A stretch of DNA of 64,000 nucleotides from the NCBI RefSeq assembly GCF_000016385.1, contig NC_009376.1, forward strand, positions 558,001-622,000, written 5' to 3'. Positions 8,620-16,957 of this stretch are shown piece after piece (the stretch's first letter is position 1; each line of letters opens with the position of its first letter). Origin of the DNA: Pyrobaculum arsenaticum DSM 13514 (GTDB taxonomy: Archaea; Thermoproteota; Thermoprotei; Thermoproteales; Thermoproteaceae). The notes under the pieces were generated by a model. The model saw only the letters and a program-made list of their open reading frames with translations. It searched no databases and was not told the origin of the DNA. Both the position numbers and the translations under genes were made by a program.

Positions 8620-9404
8620 GCCTTTAAATACTCCATAAAGCCCAACACGCTGAACCTAAGGTAGAACTCCAGGTAGAGCCCACCCACGGCTAGTACCCTC
8701 TCCACGTTTGGATCAACACGGGCCAGCTCCCTAAGCGCCTCGTCAGCGGTCTTGTCTAAATTCCCGCCCAGCGCCTCCACCCACGACTTAACCTGCTCCA
8801 CGTGCCTCTTTATCAGATCTACGTCCCTAGTGCAGGAGTAGTGGGGGAAACACACAGCCTCGGCGCCAAGAGCCTTTACCCTCTCCAGGGACTGCAGATA
8901 CATGTCCAGCTTAAACGGCGGAGGCGTAGTTGGGATCACAACGCCCAGCTCAGGGATGTAGACGCCGGCACCGTCTCCTGTGAATAGTACTTTCTGGTCT
9001 CGGAAAAAGTACATAATGTGGTGCGGCGCGTGGCCGGGGGTGTAGTAGACGTCGAAGGCGTCGAAAAGCCTAGCCCCGTCCGCCACCCCCACGGCGCGCT
9101 CGTTGGGGAGAGGTCGGCCGAACTTCTCGGCGAAGATGCCCAACACGGCTCGGCTGGACTCGTAGAGCCTTGACGGATCTACCACGTGCCTTATGTACCT
9201 CTCGTGTACGTATACAGGCCTCCCCAGGTGCCCCGCCGAGCCGCAGTGATCCAGATGCAGGTGGGTGCATAAAACGGCATCTACGTCCATCGGCTGGTAG
9301 AGAGAGGCAGGACCCGGATCCACCACCACCTTAACGCCGCCAACCTCAACGACGTAGGTAGTCAAGAGAGGTGCCCCCTCCAGATACTTCGTGACGATCT
9401 TCAT
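8601..9404 (-). CDS. Metallo-beta-lactamase fold hydrolase
   Basis: A 267-residue protein with the metal-binding signature THLHLDHCG at about residues 47-55 (HxHxDH). Later ligands include His in YTPGHAPHH, Asp in FTGDGAG and His in CFPHYS. Two divalent metals, usually Zn or Fe, are expected in the active site. The family covers glyoxalase II, lactonases, RNases and others. The rather long C-terminal helical part (residues ~195-267) gives no clear substrate. It starts at ATG 9404 and faces the long AT-rich intergenic region before the TRAP-TAXI genes. Confidence 0.85.
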   Translation of the reverse strand: MKIVTKYLEGAPLLTTYVVEVGGVKVVVDPGPASLYQPMDVDAVLCTHLHLDHCGSAGHLGRPVYVHERYIRHVVDPSRLYESSRAVLGIFAEKFGRPLPNERAVGVADGARLFDAFDVYYTPGHAPHHIMYFFRDQKVLFTGDGAGVYIPELGVVIPTTPPPFKLDMYLQSLERVKALGAEAVCFPHYSCTRDVDLIKRHVEQVKSWVEALGGNLDKTADEALRELARVDPNVERVLAVGGLYLEFYLRFSVLGFMEYLKAQRASS

Positions 9405-9654
9405 GGTAGTAGTAGGACAACACCTTAATTAAAATCTTCGCACAACTGTATTCCTTTTCGTGAATTTCTTAGAGCAATTATAGATTGTGTAGTTGTTTAA
9501 CTCCTAATAAAACTCAGCCTAGCCTTTTTGTTATTAATATTTAATAAAACTTGTTTGTTTTTATATAAAATACTATTTTACTATCATAGAGCTTGATTAT
9601 AAAACGCTATTTAGATTAAGGTAATCCTTTAAAACTCCTCAAATTTCCCTCTCT
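9405..9654. promoter_or_regulatory. AT-rich divergent promoter region before the TRAP-TAXI genes
   Basis: The gap between the divergent hydrolase and TAXI genes is far more AT-rich than the flanks. CCTTTAAAAC at 9626-9635 lies about 24 nt before the ATG at 9655 and is the likely BRE/TATA of the transporter gene. Further AT tracts (9530-9600) could bind regulators, but I see no convincing palindrome. Confidence 0.5.
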
Positions 9655-10725
9655 ATGAAGAGCACTACAGTATTAGTAATTGGGATAATCATAGTCGCCC
9701 TAGTAGTTGCAGTAGTTGCGTTGTTGTCACAACCTGCTTCTACTCCTACTCCCACACCTAGTCAAACATCCCAGCAACAAACTCAACAGCCACCCCCTAC
9801 ACGTTATAGTGTAATAATAGCTACAGGAGGGACAGGAGGCGTCTACTACTACTATGGTGGGGTAATTGCGGGGATTCTAAAGAACTATACAAATATAGAC
9901 GCAACTTCTATTCAGACGGCAGGCTCTATTGATAACTTACTCCTAATTAGAGACAAAACCGACCCCAAGCGGGGGATTTACTACTGCGCCACGACACTAC
10001 CAGAGTCGGCTTATCTAGCTTACACGGGACAACATGAGAAATTCAAAGACAAACCTGCACCTATTGCTATACTGTGGGCTATGTATCCCAACTACCTACA
10101 TATTGTGACTAGGAGCGACTCGGGGATTAAGTCTATATACGACTTAAAAGGCAAACGCGTCTCCACAGGAGCTCCTGGAAGCGGCACCGAAATTGAGGCT
10201 CTCCTTGTATTACAGATATTAGGCATAGACCCTGCTAAAGACTTCTCAAAATGGGAGAGGCTAGGCGCTGCTGAGAGCGCCGACGCTTTAAAAAGCGGCA
10301 CAATTGACGCCTATTTCTGGAGCGGCGGCCTACCCACGTCCTCAATTGTAGAGCTTGGAGTATCATTAAAACAACAAGGCGTGTCGCTGGTGCTAATAGA
10401 GATACCAGGTGAAGTTATTAATGCGTTCACCCAGAAATTCCCAGGAGTCGCTACCAAAGGCGTGATACCGAAAAGCGTCTATGGTACTGAAAAAGACACT
10501 CAAACTTTAACTTTTTGGAATATGTTTGTATGCCATAAAGATATGCCGGATGACTTGGCGTATCTCATTACAAAAACTGTATTTCAACACCTTGACATAC
10601 TACAAGCTTCTGTAAAAGCCGCAAAAGATACAAATCTTCAGAATGCGCTTCTCTACTACGGCGGGAGTATACCGTATCACCCAGGCGCCCTTCGCTACTA
10701 CAAAGAAGTTGGCGTATTAAAGTGA
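9655..10725 (+). CDS. TAXI family TRAP transporter solute-binding protein
   Basis: A 356-residue extracytoplasmic binding protein. It has an N-terminal hydrophobic anchor (residues 4-26), then a Thr/Pro/Gln-rich linker (residues ~28-50), then the TAXI domain starting IIATGGTGGVYYYYGG. That glycine-rich opening, and the KGKRVSTGAPGSGTEIEALL stretch at about residues 163-183, are typical of the TAXI family, which captures carboxylates or amino acids for TRAP permeases. An archaeal type III signal or lipid anchor is possible. It is followed, after a 336-nt gap, by the matching fused permease and a CoA-transferase gene, so the substrate may be a carboxylic acid activated inside the cell. Confidence 0.9.
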   Translation: MKSTTVLVIGIIIVALVVAVVALLSQPASTPTPTPSQTSQQQTQQPPPTRYSVIIATGGTGGVYYYYGGVIAGILKNYTNIDATSIQTAGSIDNLLLIRDKTDPKRGIYYCATTLPESAYLAYTGQHEKFKDKPAPIAILWAMYPNYLHIVTRSDSGIKSIYDLKGKRVSTGAPGSGTEIEALLVLQILGIDPAKDFSKWERLGAAESADALKSGTIDAYFWSGGLPTSSIVELGVSLKQQGVSLVLIEIPGEVINAFTQKFPGVATKGVIPKSVYGTEKDTQTLTFWNMFVCHKDMPDDLAYLITKTVFQHLDILQASVKAAKDTNLQNALLYYGGSIPYHPGALRYYKEVGVLK

Positions 10726-11061
10726 TAGAGGCATTAGCAATAATAAACAATACCTTAATTTTTCTCCAAGCGCCATCCACTATACAAATTAATTTCATCA
10801 ATTCAGTAACCTCGTCACCTGTGGCATTGACCTTTGACCTTTTCGCTAATAGTTTTATTCCATGGATGTTAACTGATAAAAAAACCTATGAATATTATAC
10901 ATCTGGCTTTTATCAAATATCTGATTCTTTGCTGTCAACAAAACTAGATAAAATATTTTTTTGTAGTTCAATGAATTACAATATAACTATTTTTTCAATT
11001 TATTTTTCATAACTAAAGTGTCTAGATATGAATCTATAAAAAGTTGTTTTATTGCGATTAT
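10726..11061. other. AT-rich spacer with the permease promoter
   Basis: No convincing gene. A 96-codon frame starting at 10722 is rich in Ser, Ile, Phe and Asn as expected from AT-rich noncoding DNA, and its tail has no motif. The TATA-like TCTATAAAAAG at 11033-11043 lies about 24 nt before ATG 11062 and indicates that the permease has its own promoter. Confidence 0.55.
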
Positions 11062-13119
11062 ATGGAGAAGGTCAAGCTTCTCCAGTACTTCCTTGCCGCT
11101 GCCTCTATTTACCACTTATACCTATTTTTCCACCCATATACTCCGCTCAGCTACGTCGTAAGAATACCAATCTTTGACCTTACCCAGGTAGAGAGGGCGA
11201 CTCACGTCTGGTTTATAATAACAGCCGGCTACCTCCATTCCTATGTCTTCCCGCCGAGGCCTTCCCCATTTGCTGGCTATATACTAGCCGCACTCGCTTT
11301 GGTACCTACGCTCCTACTACTACCGCAGATAGGGCCTATTGAGGCTATGTATGTACTTCTTGCATACATCATAGCTGTGGGACCCCTGACAACGAAGTAT
11401 AGAAAAGAGCTTGACCTAGTCGGCGCCATTTTGGCATTTCTCCCCTATATCTACCTTGTTCTAAATTACGAGGAGCTGATCTACCGCGCCGTTACGCCAG
11501 AAAGGTGGGATCTCGCAATGGGGTGGGGCTTTACGCTCCTGTTGATGGGCGTCGTGTATCGCTTTGTAGGCGGCGTCTTGTCAATTATCGCATTACTGTT
11601 CATGTGGTACGACATATTCGGCTACGTCTTTCCGCCACCTTGGAGAATACCTGGGTTCGGCGTCGATTTTCTCATTGGTAAAATATATATTGAAACAGAG
11701 GCGGCGCTCTTCGGCACAGTGACTGGAGTCTCCATGTCGTATATTGTCTATTTCTCGATATTCGGCGCCTTGCTGGCCTCGCTAAAACTGGGCGACAAAT
11801 TAGCGAGGGGAGTTTTTGTTATTCTGGGAAAAAGTCCAAAAAGCGTGGGGCGCGCCGCTGTTACGCTGGGAGTTATACAGGGCATGGTTTCCGGGTCAGG
11901 CGCGGCAGATGCGGCGTATGTAGGCAATACTCTGAAAAACGCTTTCAAGAAGGCCGGATATGACGACCTCACAGCAGCAGGTCTAGTGGCGAATGTGGGC
12001 ACAGTCGCGTTGATAACACCTCCGATCCTCGGCGCAATTGCCTTCATAATGGCAGAGGTGTTAGCTATACCTTATACTTGGGTTATAATAATGTCTATTC
12101 CCATAGCTTTTCTGTATATTTTTTCAATACTGCTTTACAACGAGTACTATGTTGAAAAGGCGAGGCTGAGTTCGCTCGAGATTAAAAAAGAGCGGTTAGC
12201 GGAGTGGTTGAAGAGCGGCGGGTGGGCCGGACTTCTGCCTATCGTAACAATTTTGGCTATTTTATTTGCGGGCTATACAATAACGGCAGCTGTGGTAGTG
12301 GCGACTCTAGTTTCAATAATTGCGGCGTTTATGGTAAAGCCCAGACCAACTGGAAAAGACCTATTGGAAGGGCTGGCTAACGGATTTAAGCTGTTGATAT
12401 CGGTAGGCAGTTCAATAGTTGTAGCTAACTTCATAATGGCCATGGTGGTGGTTTCCGGTCTAGGAACCACTTTCTCAATATATCTCGTCAATATCTCGCA
12501 AAATCTTTACATCGCTATGACATTTGCCGCTGTCTTTTCACTAATTCTCGGCATGGGAGTGCCGCCAACTGCGACGTATATAACCGCATCGCTTTTAACG
12601 GCACCTGCCATAGTGAAACTCGCAACCGCTTCAGGTATGCCGGAGCAAGCCGCGTTGCTGGCAACACACATGTTCCTATTCTACTACGCGATGTTGGCTG
12701 ATATCACGCCGCCGGTGGGGCTTTCAAATTTCGCCGCCGCCTCGGTATTCGGCGTTAATCCCATAGACGTTGGCATAAAGGCTGCTAGAGTGGCGTTACC
12801 CAAATATATCATTGCCGCGTTATTCCTGACTAGTTACGAAACTACAGCGTTGTTAATAATGCCGACATATCTCACCGCAGGTTTGCAATACACAATTACC
12901 ATGTTTTTCACCAAATTGATTCTAACTATAAGTGCTATCTGGGCCTTTACAATAGCAAATGTAGGCTTGGTAGCAGGTAAAAATTTGAGCCTTCTCTACA
13001 GAATTGTGGCGTTGTTGATAGGGGGCTTTTTGATCGTGCCTAGCCTAGTGTTAAATATTACTGGATTTATTATGTTGCTCTTATTCTATGTATATACAAG
13101 ATTTAAACTCAAGGTCTAA
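11062..13119 (+). CDS. TRAP transporter fused permease (DctQM type, TAXI class)
   Basis: A 685-residue integral membrane protein with roughly 16 or more hydrophobic segments. It combines a small N-terminal four-helix part (DctQ-like) with the large DctM-like part, as TAXI-class TRAP permeases do. Recognisable stretches are QGMVSGSGAADAAYVGNT at about residues 274-291, GTVALITPPILGAIAF near residue 313, and LGMGVPPTATYITASLL near residue 495. I use ATG 11062 rather than the in-frame TTG 11044 because the TATA at 11033-11043 would otherwise overlap the coding start. It pairs with the upstream binding protein to form a sodium- or proton-driven importer. Confidence 0.9.
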   Translation: MEKVKLLQYFLAAASIYHLYLFFHPYTPLSYVVRIPIFDLTQVERATHVWFIITAGYLHSYVFPPRPSPFAGYILAALALVPTLLLLPQIGPIEAMYVLLAYIIAVGPLTTKYRKELDLVGAILAFLPYIYLVLNYEELIYRAVTPERWDLAMGWGFTLLLMGVVYRFVGGVLSIIALLFMWYDIFGYVFPPPWRIPGFGVDFLIGKIYIETEAALFGTVTGVSMSYIVYFSIFGALLASLKLGDKLARGVFVILGKSPKSVGRAAVTLGVIQGMVSGSGAADAAYVGNTLKNAFKKAGYDDLTAAGLVANVGTVALITPPILGAIAFIMAEVLAIPYTWVIIMSIPIAFLYIFSILLYNEYYVEKARLSSLEIKKERLAEWLKSGGWAGLLPIVTILAILFAGYTITAAVVVATLVSIIAAFMVKPRPTGKDLLEGLANGFKLLISVGSSIVVANFIMAMVVVSGLGTTFSIYLVNISQNLYIAMTFAAVFSLILGMGVPPTATYITASLLTAPAIVKLATASGMPEQAALLATHMFLFYYAMLADITPPVGLSNFAAASVFGVNPIDVGIKAARVALPKYIIAALFLTSYETTALLIMPTYLTAGLQYTITMFFTKLILTISAIWAFTIANVGLVAGKNLSLLYRIVALLIGGFLIVPSLVLNITGFIMLLLFYVYTRFKLKV

Positions 13120-13129
13120 GTCGTAGGAT

Positions 13130-14317
13130 ATGCATACCTACCCTCTCAGAGGTGTAAGAATTCTAGATCTCACAGCGGCCATGGCTGGTCCTTTTGCAAC
13201 TATGCTACTTGCTGACTTGGGCGCAGATGTGATTAAGATAGAGCCGCCTGAAGGGGACCACGCTAGGGACTGGGGGCCGCCTTCATATGGTGAGAAGTAC
13301 AGCGCGTACTTTGCAAGCGTTAACAGAGGCAAAAAGTCCATTGTGCTGGATTTGAAGAAGGCAGAGGCAAGAGAAGTCTTCTACCGGCTAGTCAAGACGG
13401 CCAGCGCTGTTGTTGAGAACTTCCGACCTGGCGTGGCTCAGAAACTAGGCGTAGACTATCATGCAGTTAAGCAACACAACCCCAATATTGTATACTGCTC
13501 CATTTCGGGATTTGGCGAGGGGCCTTATAGAGATCTCCCCGCATATGATCTAGTAGCGCTGGCAATGTCAGGTCTTATGGATTTGACTGGTGAGCCGGAG
13601 GGCCCCCCGGTGAAATTCGCAGTGCCTATTACCGACATAGCTGCGGGGTTCTACTGCGCCTTATCAATAATAACGTCTGTTTTAACAAATCGCCCAGGAT
13701 ATATCGAAATCCCGCTCATTGAGGCGGCTATCTCGTTGTTAACCCACCAGGCGGGTTATTACTTCGCGAGCGGGGTGCCGCCTAGGCGTATGGGTAGCGC
13801 ACACCCGACAATAGTCCCATACCAAGCTTTTAGGGCCAAAGACGGCTACTTCGTATTGGCAGTTGGTAGTGACCATTTATGGAAAAAGTTCTGCGAGGCT
13901 ATTGGAAGGCCGGAGTTAGCCGACGACCCCCGATTTAATACTAACACAAAGAGAGTACAAAATAGGGAGGAGTTAGTAAAGATGCTGGAAGAGCTATTTC
14001 TAGAGAAAGAGGTGAATTATTGGGTATCGCTAATGTGGCAAAATGGAATTCCTGCGGCCCCTGTGTACAACTTGACACAGGTCTTCTCAGATCCTCATGT
14101 GCGATACAGAAAAATTGTAGTTGAAAGCCAGGGCCCATTTGGCGTGATCAAGACATTAAAATCGCCCATAAATGCTGAATCGATAAAAGTAGGAAACTAC
14201 ACGCCGCCCCCCTTACTAGGTCAACACACTGCTGAAATACTAAAAGAACTAGGCTACACAGAAGAAGAAATAGCTAAACTTGCCGAGAGGGGGGCAATAA
14301 TCCTTCAAAAACACTAG
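13130..14317 (+). CDS. Class III CoA-transferase (CaiB/BaiF family)
   Basis: A 395-residue family III acyl-CoA:carboxylate CoA-transferase. The N-terminal pattern RGVRILDLTAAMAGPFATML, then LADLGADVIKIEPPEGDHAR, is characteristic. The catalytic Asp lies in the segment PVKFAVPITDIAAGFYCALS (about residues 162-181). Members move CoA between carboxylic acids without a covalent glutamyl-CoA intermediate stable to borohydride. It starts 10 nt after the permease stop, so it is likely in one operon with the transporter. A scheme of uptake followed by CoA activation of the imported acid is inferred from this arrangement. Confidence 0.9.
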   Translation: MHTYPLRGVRILDLTAAMAGPFATMLLADLGADVIKIEPPEGDHARDWGPPSYGEKYSAYFASVNRGKKSIVLDLKKAEAREVFYRLVKTASAVVENFRPGVAQKLGVDYHAVKQHNPNIVYCSISGFGEGPYRDLPAYDLVALAMSGLMDLTGEPEGPPVKFAVPITDIAAGFYCALSIITSVLTNRPGYIEIPLIEAAISLLTHQAGYYFASGVPPRRMGSAHPTIVPYQAFRAKDGYFVLAVGSDHLWKKFCEAIGRPELADDPRFNTNTKRVQNREELVKMLEELFLEKEVNYWVSLMWQNGIPAAPVYNLTQVFSDPHVRYRKIVVESQGPFGVIKTLKSPINAESIKVGNYTPPPLLGQHTAEILKELGYTEEEIAKLAERGAIILQKH

Positions 14318-14390
14318 CCAGAGAGGTTAGGCAACTACCTGACATTTCTAGGGTTAGTGGTCCGTTTGAGAACGAGGATCCAAATTTAAT

Positions 14391-14502
14391 GCCCCGGCCG
14401 GGATTTGAACCCGGGTCACGGGCTCGAGAGGCCCGCATCCTTGACCGGGCTAGACTACCGGTTGGAGTGGCCGGCAAGCCACGGCTCCCCTACGCCCGGG
14501 GC
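14391..14502 (-). tRNA. tRNA-Glu (CTC) with an intron in the acceptor/D-arm junction
   Basis: Read on the minus strand from 14502, the 5' acceptor strand GCCCCGG pairs with the 3' strand CCGGGGC at 14391-14397. The T arm is CCGGG-TTCAAAT-CCCGG. The anticodon arm is CGGGC-CTCTCGA-GCCCG with anticodon CTC (Glu). The D arm follows TAGTCTAGCCCGGTCAAGGA. The gene is 112 nt and the mature tRNA would be about 74 nt. The extra 38 nt lie between the 5' acceptor strand and position 8. A CCGG repeat at both intron ends leaves the exact boundary ambiguous between positions 3 and 7. The insert contains a GTGGC/GCCAC stem. Non-canonical introns removed by the splicing endonuclease are known in Thermoproteales. 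No CCA is encoded. Confidence 0.9.
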
Positions 14503-14643
14503 GACTATACGTAGGCTACTGTTTTTAAATTTTTCGCGGCTATTATGCGTAGTGCAGAAATTCGATGCAGATCGACGCCGCGACTAAGACAGCTACACTA
14601 CCGCGAGCAAATGGCTGTGACGGGGTTGCCGGAGGGGGTGGGC

Positions 14644-15237
14644 CTAGGGTAAGCTTACGGGTCTCAGTGCGCCGTCTATTAGCTCGTAAAGGGTAGCTAC
14701 GCTATCGACCTCCGCCGGGTAATGCGTCGTCCAGATCACGGCGCTTCCGCTTCTTGTCAGCTCTTCGATGACTGTCCGCACTGCGGCGCGCTTCTCCTTG
14801 TCGAGAAAGGCGGTAGGCTCGTCTAGTAGGGCAACGGCCGGCCTACATGCGGCGACGCGGGCTATTGTCACGAGCTTCTTGTACCCGCCCGACAGCTTTG
14901 CGGCCTTTTCTCTTATAACAGGCTTAAGTCCTAGAGCCTCCACTATCTCCCAGTCCAGACTTGGACACAGCGAGAGGTTGTCCAGCACAGTGCCTCTGAG
15001 AACCACAGGCTCCTGGTGTGCGTAGAGCACCTCGCCCGGCCGGTGCCTCCCTCCGCCCACCTCTACTACCCCCTCGTCTGGCTTCAACAGACCGGCGAGT
15101 ATTTTTAGGAGTGTGGTCTTGCCAGAGCCGTTGGGTCCAACTACGGCTACCTGGACGCCTCTGGGCACCACTAGGTTCACTCCTCTGAACACCCACCTAT
15201 CCCCAAACCTCTTGCCGACCCCCCTAGCGACTATCAT
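14644..15237 (-). CDS. tupC: ABC transporter ATPase, tungstate type
   Basis: A compact 197-residue ABC ATPase that would energise uptake. Walker A is GPNGSGKTT (about residues 34-42), the signature is LSGGYKK (about residues 115-121), Walker B with the D-loop is VALLDEPTAFLDKEK (about residues 134-148), and the switch His is in TTHY. It lacks the C-terminal regulatory domain of ModC or WtpC. It starts at ATG 15237 and overlaps the permease gene by 4 nt, so the three genes form an operon. The substrate assignment comes from the binding protein. Confidence 0.85.
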   Translation of the reverse strand: MIVARGVGKRFGDRWVFRGVNLVVPRGVQVAVVGPNGSGKTTLLKILAGLLKPDEGVVEVGGGRHRPGEVLYAHQEPVVLRGTVLDNLSLCPSLDWEIVEALGLKPVIREKAAKLSGGYKKLVTIARVAACRPAVALLDEPTAFLDKEKRAAVRTVIEELTRSGSAVIWTTHYPAEVDSVATLYELIDGALRPVSLP

Positions 15238-15878
15238 CCCCTGTATTTATAGCCCAGGGCGTACACCACGACGCTTACAGATACCGAGAGGATGAGAAGG
15301 ATAATCCCCAGCTGTATGGCGACGTCCCAGTTGCCGAGCATGGTCTCGTGGGCGATGGCGGTGGTGAGGACGCGCGTCCTGAACCTGATGTCGCCCCCGA
15401 GCATTAGGGCTATCCCCAGCTCTCCCATGGCTCTGCTAAACGCCGCCGCGGCGGCGGCTGCCAGCCCCCCAATGGCCTCCCTTACCACTAGCAAGTGGCG
15501 GCGCCACGCCGGCATGGGGAACATGCGCAGGACCTCTAGCACCTTCACGTCCACGGACCTGAAGGCTGTGGTGGCGAACGCGACGTAGAGGGGGAGAACG
15601 AAGAGGAAGTGGCCCACGACCACGGCGTTTAGGGTGTAGAGGATGTTGAGAAAGCCCAGAGGCCCCGTGCGGGCTAGCAGAAGGTAGAGGAGGAGGCCGA
15701 GGAGCACGGTGGGCATCCCCACCAGACCGTTGAAGAGTGCCTCAACGGCGCCGGCCAGACGGCCGCCTCTGGCGTAAAGAGCGTAGGCCGCCGGCGTACC
15801 CACGGCGACTGCCAGTAGGGTGGGTACTGCGGAGACGTAAAAAGTGTTTAGGATTACGCCCAGTAGCTCACTTGACAC
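15234..15878 (-). CDS. tupB: ABC transporter permease, tungstate type
   Basis: A 214-residue inner-membrane permease with about five to six hydrophobic segments. The ABC-coupling (EAA) loop region is visible near residues 137-160 (REAIGGLAAAAAAAFSRAMG, then ELGIALMLGG), and this short type matches TupB/WtpB. It overlaps the binding-protein gene at its 5' end (11 nt) and the ATPase gene at its 3' end (4 nt). Tungsten uptake fits a Pyrobaculum-like organism, whose aldehyde ferredoxin oxidoreductases use tungstopterin. Confidence 0.85.
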   Translation of the reverse strand: MSSELLGVILNTFYVSAVPTLLAVAVGTPAAYALYARGGRLAGAVEALFNGLVGMPTVLLGLLLYLLLARTGPLGFLNILYTLNAVVVGHFLFVLPLYVAFATTAFRSVDVKVLEVLRMFPMPAWRRHLLVVREAIGGLAAAAAAAFSRAMGELGIALMLGGDIRFRTRVLTTAIAHETMLGNWDVAIQLGIILLILSVSVSVVVYALGYKYRG

Positions 15879-16872
15879 AGCTGGGTCCGAACAAGGCGTT
15901 TAAATCCTTCATCCACTGGAGGGGTTGGGGATCTGCCCTCGTTATTGGTATAAAGAGTTGCTTCTCGGCCACTGTCAAGTTGCCGATTATTTCCTGGCCC
16001 CTGGTGAGCATGTATTCAGCCATGAGCTTCGTGACCGGCGACGGCTTGACTATCTCGAAGCTGTATATGTTGATGAGGTCGGGCGCCGCCGCGACTATAA
16101 CGTCAAGCGCCGGGAGCTTGTCTTGAAATCTGTACCAAGTGCCGGTGTCCGACAGGGTGTAGGCCGCTTCTTGGTTGGCCAGCTGGAGGGTCTGCCCCAT
16201 GCCGGCCCCCGCTGATATGTACCACTTATCGCTCTGCGGGTCGGGCACCCTGCCTATTGCCTGCTTCCAGAGATCTATCTCCTTTAGGTTAGTCCCCGAC
16301 TTGTCGCCCCTGGAGACGAACTTGGCCTTGCCCTTAGCCCCCGCCTCCGCGATTTTCTTAAAGGCATCCACGGCGCTGTTGCCCCTAGCCCCGGCGGGGT
16401 CGTCCCTAGGCCCAACCACGATGAAGAAGTTGTAGGCAATTACATCCCTGCATTTCAGAGTCCCGTTCTTCAAGTACTGAGCCTCAAGCGATGGGGCGTG
16501 GACTATGACCACATCGACATCGCCCCTCTGCGCCATTTGAAGCGCTTGGCCAGTGCCCACCGCCGTGTAGCGCACCTCCACGTCGTAGCCCCTTGCCCTT
16601 GCCCACTTCTCGAAATCCGGGATCAACACGTCGAGAAGCCCCGTGTCCTTCACGCTAGTGGTAGTAGCCATGTATACGATGTAGCGCACAGGCGTAGAGG
16701 TCTGGGGGGAAGAAGACGTAGTCTGTTGCATAGGCTGTGTGTTGGCAGAGGGCGCCCCGCCGGTCTGCTGGGTCGTGCCGGGCTCGGCCTTAGGCGACGA
16801 TGCGATGAGCCAGATGAGCGCCGCTACTACAACCAATGTGGCGGCTAACCCCAGCACAGCACTTGGTTTCAT
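15868..16872 (-). CDS. tupA: Tungstate-binding protein, TupA type
   Basis: A 334-residue extracytoplasmic binding protein. It has an N-terminal hydrophobic anchor (residues 4-24) and a Thr/Ser/Gln/Pro-rich linker to about residue 60. The substrate domain follows, beginning YMATTTSVKDTGLLDVLIP. The TTTS motif followed by DTGLLDVL is the TupA anion-binding signature, and SRGDKSGT near residue 190 is a second family motif. TupA members prefer tungstate over molybdate; related phosphate-type binders cannot be excluded. It starts at ATG 16872, divergent from the complex I genes across an 85-nt promoter region. Confidence 0.85.
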   Translation of the reverse strand: MKPSAVLGLAATLVVVAALIWLIASSPKAEPGTTQQTGGAPSANTQPMQQTTSSSPQTSTPVRYIVYMATTTSVKDTGLLDVLIPDFEKWARARGYDVEVRYTAVGTGQALQMAQRGDVDVVIVHAPSLEAQYLKNGTLKCRDVIAYNFFIVVGPRDDPAGARGNSAVDAFKKIAEAGAKGKAKFVSRGDKSGTNLKEIDLWKQAIGRVPDPQSDKWYISAGAGMGQTLQLANQEAAYTLSDTGTWYRFQDKLPALDVIVAAAPDLINIYSFEIVKPSPVTKLMAEYMLTRGQEIIGNLTVAEKQLFIPITRADPQPLQWMKDLNALFGPSCVK

Positions 16873-16957
16873 GGGGGAAAGGAAATTAATCTAGTTTTTA
16901 TACACTTCTCCAAGACGCCCAGTTAACATATTAAAATGGCAAATAACCTAGAAGGGT

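Noticed and set aside
10722..11012. 96-codon frame overlapping the TAXI gene stop
   Set aside because: Low-complexity Ser/Ile/Phe composition expected of AT-rich noncoding DNA. The permease promoter lies just after it.
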